From: Onchidella celtica
Lineage: Eukaryota; Mollusca; Gastropoda; Systellommatophora; Onchidiidae
DNA length: 64,000 bases
NCBI GenBank assembly: GCA_963931925.1
Contig: OZ007569.1
Coordinates: 63,549,546-63,613,545, forward strand
Direction: 5' to 3'
In this document: positions 39,900-50,200 of the stretch, piece after piece
How positions within the stretch are numbered: position 1 is the first letter of the stretch
Layout of the letters: each line of letters opens with the position of its first letter
The notes under the pieces: model-generated
Seen by the model: the letters and a program-made list of their open reading frames with translations, nothing else
What the model was told of the DNA's origin: nothing
Database searches by the model: none
Translations under genes and position numbers: made by a program

Positions 39900-42290
39900 A
39901 ACATTATCAGACATACGGATTCCTGTGTAAAAAATTTTTCAAAAAGCAAATTCATTATGAAAGGTTACTGTTGTGTTTAGGACACTGATAGTGATAAACT
40001 TAAGATAAATGGAATCTGCTTGCAGACAACTGAACTGTTATTGGACTTGTAGGTCGTCATGTGTGTACATTTCAGAGAATAGCATGACCTGGGTGTCAAT
40101 AAACTGATTCTTTAGAAAAGTGGCGCATAGGGCTAGATGAGTGTTTAAACTGAAAAATTTGCAATATACAAAGAAGTCAGTGAATATGCTAGACTAACAA
40201 TATTGAACTTGTATACTCTTTAAGATGGACAAAAGCAACACATCAAGAATCAGTTTGTTTGTACTATGTGTACTCACAAACACAGCAATGTTTGATGCTT
40301 TTGAGATGAATTGATGCTTTGAAGATATACAATGTACTACATGTATGTACTTTCTCCATAGATGTGTAAATGCCACCTCTATTATGATTTCCATAATTCA
40401 GTTCTTTTACAGCAATGATTCGTTCTGGTGAAGGTCACTAGCCATAAATAAATTTCCTGAATCAATACCTCATGTTTCCCAGAATCGGTTTCAGTATGTC
40501 AGTAAATCACTGGCTATTAACTGTGACTAGTCTGTTTTTTACTTTTATTGTTTATTATTTTTGGTCATTTTTTTTTTTTTTTGGACAGCAAAGACAAGGG
40601 CTGTTGTCTGGCTGCACCAGTTTTCCATGACTTTTGTTCCATTTTGAAATACATAGTCTACAATCTTGTTTTGTTCCCTTGAAAATTATCTCCCTGTCCT
40701 GAGTTTCCAGTTTCTTGTGCTCCTCATTATGTGTGTCCCACTGAGCAGATATTATTCCACCAACATTACATTTTTGGTTCATATGCATCAAGATTCAGAC
40801 ATGCTTTACTGCTAGCCGGCACGTCAAATGTTCATGTTATGAAAACACAAACGGAGGTTTCATGCTTTATTTCTTTTCAGTGGCAGCTTGAGATAACAAA
40901 GTTTCTAAACATTAAGATGCAAGAGGAAAAATTACAAATTACAAAGGAAAACAGATAGGAAAACTATATCAAAAGCTTTTCATCAGGTTGCCCTATGAAA
41001 TTCTCATATGAATACGAAAACTAATACATGTATTCTTTATTTCGAATACTTTCAGCCAACTTTTGTGGCCTTATGATTCTCCAATAAAAGCAAAAATCTG
41101 ATTATTCAGTTTGTTCTGAACTACCAACACCCAACACTGTTGTCTTCAGCTATAACAGAGTGTACGAGTGTACACATTATTATTAAGACACACCTCCATC
41201 TAGTGTATTATAGGTGCTCAATGTAATTACATGTATATGAAAAAAAATACATGTTCTCAGTTTGAAAGAGCACCCTTAAAAAAGTTTTGTCCATGGTTGA
41301 TTTCATTTTAATACAGCCGTAATTAGTGTAGTCTTCTGCAACTTGCAGTCCAGTGCTTTTGAATGGGAAGCGCTCGGTTTTTTTTTTAAATGCTTGCTGC
41401 ATCATACTGCTGCACTATGTGTGTGCATTTTGTTACGCTTGAGGACATTAGAACAAATGTGTACAATTTCCATCCTATCGAAGCCATGATGCATTGCAAG
41501 ATTTACTTCTCATGTTAAACATGGTCTGATCTGTAGACATCATGACCGTAAGGATATGGTTCAAGGACAGCCATGTTATTTAATTTCAGTCCATATAATT
41601 ACATGTATGTATAGTCCTTTCAAAACCAGAAAAATATACCAGTCTCAATCACTCACACTGTCCAGAACCTCTGGACTTGTGAAAAGTGACTTCTGACTTA
41701 GAAAAACACAACAACAAAAAACAATCTCTATAACAATCAAAAAGAATGTTTATTGTTTTTAAAAGGAAATTTGACATAGATATAACATAATAATATCTCA
41801 TTAAAAATAAGATGAATCCTATACTAGAATACATGAACATGCACAAAAATTATCTCCATTCACACTGTACAAAAATTTAATGTGAACAACTAGCTAAAGG
41901 TATGAATTCCATACTTTGTCCATTAAGTAATATTGGACACTTGTTTGCACAGACAATGATGGGAAGAACAGAAATGCAGTTGACACCCCCAAAAAAACAA
42001 AAAAAACTTTATGCACGAAAACGCTATTATGAAGCATGCACTTCACCAAGAAAATATCTTGAAAAGTTACAAGCTTTACTTTCACTGTAAGTAAAGCACC
42101 ATATTTTATTTAACTAAGATTCATTCATTAATCTAATTTCGGACTAGGATAGCAATTTCACTGGGGATGATCCTCTTGCCAAAATAAATTAAAACATTTA
42201 CATCCTTGTTCTTCATCTCTTTGCTGTCTAGAGACACCTCATCAAAAGACTCTGGTTTACGAATTGTACTGATAACATTTCATCTTCAAG
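39900..42290. other. Intergenic region between convergent genes
   Basis: AT-rich sequence with no gene found. The 62-codon frame at 41902-42090 is lysine-rich but has no recognisable motif. Confidence 0.5.
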
Positions 42291-42292
42291 TA

Positions 42293-43553
42293 CAGTGGAG
42301 TCCGCATTATTCGAAGTCGTTGAGATTGAATTACACTTCGATGTACCTCTGAGCAGAGAAATAACAACTATCATGCTGTTTGTCCCATAACATACATGTA
42401 ATAACATCCTCTTGCAGACCCCCCCCCCCCCCCAACATACACACACAAAAAAATTGCATAGGAACCTGTGAGTCATAAGATCATTAAATGATTAAATTTT
42501 TTTCTTTACAAGTGACCGCACCGTAGTGTAAAACAAAAAAAAAAAAAAAAGCAGCATGGAATGGCTTAGGCCTTATAGTTCAGATCAGCAAACTCTGTTC
42601 CCTGTCTTTATGTTGGCTGCCTGTATTGTTTGTGACGTCCTCAATTGATAATGACATTCTCCCGTCCATGATGTTCAAATGCAAATGCCTACTTCATTGT
42701 CCCAACTTGCTATCAGTGGTGTGGAATTACTATTACGCAGTGCAACAATGCCATACTCGTCCCCCTCGCCATTGAGGTCAGTGAAGTGAATGTGTAAACA
42801 CTGCAGCGGCATAGTTGCAGTACTGAAATGCTAAGAACCACGTGTCGGTGAGGTCTTTGTTTCTCTAGGGCCTTACCATAAATTTTACATTTGATAGTCA
42901 TGTGAAGCTGTACAGCTTAGCGAGCATTACGTAAGTGTAGCAGAGTGGCGCTATGTGAGCATGGCGGGCACACCGTACGGCTTGTGGTTTTACTGTGTGT
43001 AATTTATGTTTTACGGTATACCGTGTTTTGGCTGCACCTGTTGTGGTTACATCAGCAATCGATAAATTTACTGGCCATAATGCGAGCACCATCTCACGTA
43101 TGTGTGTTGTTGGCTGATGTCTTTGGTCATTGGGGCAGAATCATGCTGCGTGCAGGGGCCCCACCAGTACCACTGCCACCTTCCGCAGCATGTTTCTCAC
43201 TTGGCTGGACAGACACTTAGGAAGAAAGCTCTGCAGCCTATCCATTGCATCATTTCTGGTACCTCCACCTCCCCCCCCCATCGCTGCTAAGAAAAGAGTT
43301 GTTGAACAGGCCTGTGTCAGCGTGTTTGTGGAAACTGGTTTTTACTGCCATGGGGCTGGAAATCAAACGTTACAACTTACATTGTGGATGAGCATGCTCG
43401 ATCAGCTCGATTTATCTGAATTGGGGCTGTTTGAACTCGAATTAGCAGTAAATGTTTAATGGAGATAAAGAAGGAAAAGAAACCTCATTTCAAAACCACC
43501 TCGATTTAGCAGAAATTCGAATTACCAAAGTTCGGTTTACATGGACTCCACTG
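42293..43553. mobile_element. Pogo/Tc1-like nonautonomous element
   Basis: 1261 bp beginning CAGTGGAGTCC and ending GGACTCCACTG, flanked by TA on both sides (42291-42292 and 43554-43555). Perfect 11-bp inverted ends at a TA site are typical of Tc1/mariner/pogo elements. Inside both ends are ATTCGAA-containing words. There is no transposase; open frames up to 109 codons are not recognisable. A C-run lies near 42420. Confidence 0.8.
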
Positions 43554-43645
43554 TAAATATTCTGTTTCTATGAAGGCCAAAATTTACCTTGTAAAATCAT
43601 TTCTTACAGACCTCTGACACAATATTAGTTGAACTGACCTGTACT

Positions 43646-43651
43646 TTTATT
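43646..43651 (-). terminator. Candidate poly(A) signal of PUS10
   Basis: AATAAA on the minus strand, about 260 nt after the stop codon. Confidence 0.4.
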
Positions 43652-43911
43652 CCTTACGAATATTAATAGGAAACATTCAATTCTTATTGAAAAAAGCTGC
43701 TGCTAGGGGACAGGGATATTTTACATAGTAAGCTACAGATTGACAGTGAAGACACTCGGGATTTTTGTCTATTTGGTTTTGTAATTGGACTGCGGTCCCC
43801 TAACTACAGCTTATTGAAAAACATTCTTCTTCCCCAGTCTTAATTTCAAATTAAAACTATGCACACAATTCTGTCACTTCACAGAGAATTTCTTTATAAC
43901 TCATTCAAAAG

Positions 43912-44229
43912 TTAATCAACAGTTTCATCCACAGCCAGTGTCTCAATAACACTATTAGATTTTGTTGGAAGAATCTGCAACATGTGATCGCAATCACTGG
44001 GTACAGTGTCAATAGCACCATAATTGTCTGCACTGTGTGTTGGCACTGCCACCTCTGTCGCATCCATCATTTCTTCATCTGCAGTTTGTACACATTCAGG
44101 GGTTTTATCAGCACTAGAGGAATCTGTCAAAACTTTGACGATTTTAAGATCTTTGTTGTCTTTCACATCTTCTGCTACAGATTCACTTGGCACTGGATCA
44201 ATAAGCGGTGGCCAGTCCACATCAACTGA
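43912..44229 (-). CDS. PUS10: PUS10 exon 16
   Basis: Acceptor TAAATAG|, 105 codons and stop. It begins SVDVDWPP, the conserved C-terminal end of the family, then adds an acidic, low-complexity extension rich in Asp, Glu, Thr and Ser. Confidence 0.92.
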   Translation of the reverse strand, partial: SVDVDWPPLIDPVPSESVAEDVKDNKDLKIVKVLTDSSSADKTPECVQTADEEMMDATEVAVPTHSADNYGAIDTVPSDCDHMLQILPTKSNSVIETLAVDETVD

Positions 44230-47200
44230 CTATTTATAAAAAAGAAAGAATAAGAATAAATGCAACATTCAACACTTTCATGAATTGAAAACATCACACT
44301 TGCTTTGTGAAACTTTTAGATTGTTCTATAGTTATAGGATAAACATAATGTTAATAGTAAAAAGCAGCATTTTTAAGGTGAATCTAAGATTCCCTCATGA
44401 CAAGAAGACAAATTCAGAACCAATTCCCCGTCAAAACAAAGACTGTTAATTCACGAAATTATTTGACAAATCTGTAGGTACAAAGTGTGACCCAATGCAT
44501 TTCAAACAGGATCACTCTGTTACAAATGATGGGGCATTTTACCTCGACATCCAAGTCAATGATATCACATTCTGCGTGTAGTAAACCACCCAGACAAGGG
44601 GATGTACGACCAAAATCTCCATGAACAAATTCTTTGACATAACTTGTCTCTTAGTGAAGGAAAACTCTTGATGCATTTGGAATCCTGCTCTAGTAGATCA
44701 AGTTTATTTATTATACTGAAGACCATAATTCTGGATTATTGTTTTTAACCCTCACTCTGCGCAGGGCGTCGAATGTCGGTATCACATCCCAAGCGCTCAC
44801 GCCACACGGGCGGGTTTAGTCGGTAAGGTCAAGCTGTCCGCGTCACGCGCAAGCCGTATTTTCACGCGTCGGGTCACTGGCCTTTTTGAGACGTTACCAC
44901 AATCTTATTGTTCACTGTATCTCTTCTAAATCAAAGGCATTGTGACATGGACATGTTAACCAGTGAACCACTGGTCGGAATCACAAAGACTAAGCTTTCA
45001 AAGGCTTTCCCCACACTTTCAAAAGATGTAACACCGACATGCGAAACTGTTGCTCAACAAATTTGCAATATTATCTCATTTTTTCACAAGCTGACCACCA
45101 TCTGGAGTTGTCTGTATCTAAGAACCAATCAGAAACCAGCTCTGAAGTAATCTTTACCCCAAATGCCCACATTGGTTTATTAGTATGTGTCAATCAAGAT
45201 GAAACCATTTGTGTAGGGCTTGGGAGGGCATGGCTAGTTATCATGCTTCGTTCTCACGAAAACTACAGCTGTCAGTTTGGAATCCTAAGTCAAATCATTG
45301 ATTGGAGACTGACAGACTAAGGTTTTGCTGGTTAATTCATTATCAAGCGTGATAAGGCATAGCAGCGAATGTTTTCATACCGATCAATAAAAACCGAACC
45401 ACATAGACAGCGTGTGTGGTCATCCTATAGCGGCAAGGGTCAGTGACCCCAGATAAGATTCTCTCCTTGAGTGAGGTCACTGACCGGACAGTGGGCTTTA
45501 AGGCGTCGCGTGCAGGGTGAGCGTTAATTTTATCCTCAATTAAAATAATCAGAAAAGACAAAAGTAATAGGGATCACAGACAAATGCATAGCCACACGTA
45601 AAATCAAAAGTGAAAAAAAATATTAAAAAATACACTAAACAGTACAGGTAATACTTTCAATTTAAGATTAGTTCTCCTTTATCTTATTAGAGCATGGAAT
45701 ATTTGCCACTTGTAAAAGAAATATGAATCTTTAATCTCTAGAAAATTTTCTCTTTTAATATCCTATGACCAGCCGCACCGGAAAAAAGCGTATAGGTCGT
45801 TAATTGGTCGGTGTTTGGTAACACAAGTATCATACTTTAGCCAAACCGGAATAAAACGTAATCCTTTTCTGCCGGTTGTTTATAGCCGTACCGTAAGAAA
45901 GCGTAATTTCTTATATAAATGCACGCTATGATACGGTCTGGCTGCTCCTCCGCAAGGTTGTGTTGCAATTTATTACGGTATGGCCGTTTTGCGGGTGGTC
46001 GTTGATTTCCGCTTAAATACGGTGCGGCCTGACTGGGCTTTCGTTCCAAGTCTACCATCACTTGACTTCTTTTTTAAGATAGGCGTATCCTGTGCAAGAA
46101 TCATGGATCCAAGTTATCATCAGGTAAGACTTGCTTTTTTTTTCTTCTTTTTTCTTCAGTAATTAAAAAAAAAAAAACACCAGTGTTGACGAATTATCAA
46201 CTGTGTAACCAAACAAAATTCCCAAGTATGTTAGGTTTGCTTTCATTCAGTTGTGAGCCTCATAGCAACTTTTCTTTGTGTTTTAGCTAATGGTTTTGTT
46301 TAATGTGCAAGTGACTGCATGATTGAGTGAGTGAGTGAGTTGGTGAGTAAGTGGGAGAGAGAGGACCTACGTAATTCATTTCTGCTACCATCACGAGTAA
46401 TAACAATGTATAATTCCACTGTTGCTAATATCAATATATATATATATAAAAATTTCTTTATTATTATTATTTTCTTTCATTTATTTATCTTTTTTTTTTT
46501 TTTTTTTTTAAATCTTTTTCTTTTTCTTTTTATTTACTGCGACTCCTGACATTGCGCACCATCCCTGTCTTGTGCTCTGAGGCACTATATGGCGCCTTCA
46601 TCTTGGTTACTAACCAATTGCGTCACTTCGTGCTTCCATGCTTTTGGCGGACGGACGTGCTTTGGTGCTGCTAACGAAACAAGAACTCGCAGCTAAGTAA
46701 ACTGGTTCACTTCGTTCCTGTTGAAGTCTTTTATTGTTCGTTTTTTTTTATTTTTTTACTTGACAAAGGCGAAAGCCGAAAATTTGTGTATTTTCTGTCT
46801 TCTCTTTAGTTTGCTTTGTATTGTTTGGGTTTTATTTCTCACGCGGGGCTGTGCAACATACAACCTTTTCTTTTTGCCCAATTTTGACTTTGCCTATAGC
46901 CCTGCTGCGACCCCACAGTTTTTCTGTGGTTTTTATGATATTTCGTGAACTGTTTCTCCAGATAACACCAACCGATCTTGACACCCTGAGGGAAGCGCTG
47001 TCAACAAAACAAGAAAATGTGACGGAGCAGCTCAGAAGAAACTATAGTCACTTCCTCCAGTCAACACTTACAAGCGCAGTACATGTACCACAATACGAAC
47101 TATTGCCTACCGACAGTGAAGAACAGAAGATCATTCCAGCATCCTTTTCCGAACGTCGACCCCTGACAACGGTAGGAGATGGAAATTGTCTCTTCAATGC

Positions 47201-50200
47201 TGTTTCCACTGCACTGATTGGCTCTGACTATCTCGCTCAGTCGCTTCGAATCCTCACATCAATAGAATTAGGAAGAACTAAGAAGAGACTACAACTACTT
47301 CAAAGATCCTGTCATCAGTGACAATCTGTCTATGACTGACTATGCATGTGGTCATCAGAGACATTCACATGACTATGATCATCAGCGATGATGACATTGA
47401 AAAATGCTGGCATGAGCATGGTGATATCAAAGCACAACAACAACTTGCTTTGAAAACAGCTTGCAGTGGTTACTGGAGCGGATTGCTGCACTTCATTGCG
47501 CTTGCAAATGTCATTGGGCGTCCACTTACGTCCGTTTACCCAAACACAAAAGGATTATGCTTAACGCTGCAGTTACTGTATAACAGAACTTTCTCTTCTC
47601 AGAAAATTCAAATCTGGATGATGTAATTATTATGATTTGTGGTCCAGATTGTGCACAGATTTTGCAGGTGTCTTCGAACCAAATCACTTTGTGCCATTAA
47701 TAAAGGACGTGCCCTTGGATTCAGACGAGGAAATATTTGAGAAGACATTTACAGTGCTGGAACCGGTGCATTTGCCAGTCGTTGACAATGAATGGGGTGA
47801 TTGCCTCGTGCCTTTAAAGAGATTGAAAACTGATTTAAAACAGGATACCTGGGTGCAGATTACTTCCTCCACCTGGGAAACAGATGATGATATCCCCCTG
47901 AAAAAAAATTTAGATACATGCACACAGATTGATTCCTGCACCTGGGAAACTGATGATGATGTGGACACCAAAAAACTGTCTTTTCGGGCAGACCAAGGGC
48001 ATGACGCCTCTGCATGAAGCACAAGATAAGGACAAGAAGCGGCAAAGCAAAGGAAACGAGGGATGGGTGTCTACAGTGCCAGATTCATTTGCATAAGGAC
48101 TGTTTCTGGCAGTACATGTACCACGAACAAGCGTGCCAGATTCATTTGCACAAGGACTGTTTCTGGCAGTACATGTACCACGAACAAGCTTGCAAGATCT
48201 CATCCTCTTCAAATCTTGTTGCCAAACGTGACGCCTTAGCTTCACCCAAACGGACGATGCCATTGCAGTCAGCACGTTCCTCCACGCCATTTTCACGCCA
48301 GCCTGTTGTGACAACATCGGCCCGTTTATGCAGATCACCTCGAAAGCTAAAAGTCACTCGCGATGCCCAGTACTAGCACTGGCTACAGAACAGTGTTTGT
48401 GCTTTTTAATGTTGGAAGACAATCAGTCAAATCAAGTTGATTTTGTTTTCTTCACTCAGTTCTTTCCATTGATGTTTGACTACGACTAGTTATTCACCTA
48501 TACAGTGTTTTTTCTTTGACAAACTTTCTACCTGATTATGATTTCCTCAAAATTCGTACATATGCATTTTAAAGGTATTTTCTCATTTTTATGGCTAAAA
48601 TAAAAAATGACCCTGTTGTCTCTTAGAAATCATCTTAAGAGTAATAAGAGTTGAATACTTGTAATTCTCTGCAGTTGTTTTTTTCTTGTAGACTTGACAG
48701 GTAGTCTTACTTGTCTGTGATTAAGGCCACAAGTGCTTAGAAAAAAACTACGGAAACTCATTCCTACCAACAGCAGTACGTTAAGAAAGGATGCCCAGGG
48801 TGGGAATGATTGATTGCATCTAGCTGTCTGTATACTACAATTGAGCTAGAGGTTGAACATGTAAGCAGCTAAAACTTCACGACTACGACATAAAAAATGA
48901 AACTTGGTTTACTGCATCAATTTTTGACGAAGAGTTACCTGGACACATTCATTTAAAATAAAAACAGCCTTTAATATTTATGTTTGTCTTATAATTATGT
49001 TTTTATGTACATCTATATCTAGACTATGTGTGAAAAGGCTGGCGATCTTAACAGTGCCTTACTGGAACATGTCTAAAACATTTTTATCACTCCCAGTCGG
49101 CTATCAGTCTATAGTACTTTGTATGGCGCTTTTAAACAATAAAACGCCCCGATGTGTCACCATTAAGCCTACAGGCTGCCCGAGCACTTGCACAGCCTTC
49201 ACGGGTGGGGAGGCAATGGTGGCGATACGCTTTAGTACGGTCTGGCCAAATGAGACATGCATAAAATGGCTGAGATAAAAACGGCCAGAGCGTAACAAAG
49301 CGGATTTTTTAATCCCTCTTTAAAAGTTAATATCCACATTCAGGGTAAAGACACTGTCTTTAAATTTAAAACCAGGTGTCACCAACCACTTTTTAATGCA
49401 TACACGGAATTATAAACAAATTCATTGAAAAGGAACGAAACACGAAATAGTTTTCAAATCCCACCATTTGCACAACATGCAGTGGAACGCAGGAAAAGCT
49501 TCAACACGGATACTTTGAGTCTTCGCACATCAGTTTCTATGAAACTTACATTCATAAAATTGAGCATGCACTTAGGACATGTATTAATGAGTGCCCCGTG
49601 TGAATTTCGGGCTGATTGAAGGAACAATCGTTCTGTTACAGCGTTCAGAAAAAGTGCAAAACAGACAAATCGGCCGGCCGAACGACACCCCGTTCCATAA
49701 TGTAAACACTGGCTGTGGTAGTACATTACGCTTTTATACGGTACGGCCACAAGAATGTGGCTTTTTTTGAAGACGCTGGCCGGACAAAGGATATTATTGA
49801 AAAAAATGTATGCTGATTACTGATGTGCCTGATGTTAAAATCCCAACTTCGCTTTTTCCTGTGTGTATGATATAGTGAAAGGATACGTTCCAGCTTGAGT
49901 GGTAAGGTAAAGTTTAAATCTGTTGTTTGGAAGTGGCACTGCTTTCAAGGTGTGTATTGTTCTTTCCCGTGTTGCTGCAGTTCTTCTGTGTAAAACTCTC
50001 AGAGGTGTTTTCTGTTGTAGAACCAAATCCTGAAGGGAAAAAAAGAAAGAAATTTTGTCAATGTTATGAAAAAATTTAATGCAAGCTCTCCACAGAAACT
50101 TAGCAAGTATTTGATGCTTTACTGTTTTCAAACTGTGTAAAAAGCACATTTCCAAACCTTGGTGGTTACCTAAAAAATAAACATTACACACACTTTAGGT

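Larger units (their letters stand above)
46103..48376 (+). pseudogene. OTU-type cysteine protease gene with zinc-finger-like C-terminus, broken
   Basis: A short first exon (46103-46123, seven codons from ATG, donor CAG|GTAAGA) joins in phase to 46962 after CTCCAG|. The protein then reads TPTDLDTLREAL and an OTU domain with GDGNCLFNAVS (catalytic Asp/Cys), GYWSGLLHFIALANVIGRP and EPNHFVPLI (catalytic His). The order and spacing resemble the OTU domains of vertnin-like proteins. Frame changes occur near 47270-47285, 47340, 47600-47640 and 48015. The last frame (48014-48376) has a cysteine/histidine-rich stretch duplicated in tandem (57 bp). OTU domains cleave ubiquitin chains; the copy looks dead. 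Confidence 0.75.
45762..49790 (+). mobile_element. 4.0-kb inverted-repeat element carrying an OTU-protease gene
   Basis: Ends CCTATGACCAGCCGC and the complement of CCTTTGTCCGGCCAGC, with ATAT on both sides (45758-45761 and 49791-49794). A second inverted block, GCCGTACCGTAAGAAAGCGTAAT at 45885 and its near complement at 49725-49747, lies inside. TACGGTNYGGC occurs six times in the subterminal parts. The only gene-like content is the frameshifted OTU gene; no transposase was recognised. A Penelope-like fragment is inserted in the gene's intron. The superfamily is unknown to me. Confidence 0.65.

Noticed and set aside
41902-42090. Lysine-rich 62-codon frame, possible exon
   Set aside because: No splice sites in phase, no recognisable motif; lies between two gene ends with an A-run inside.
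43130-43459. 109-codon frame inside the pogo-like element, possible transposase
   Set aside because: No DDE or helix-turn-helix motif; probably chance.
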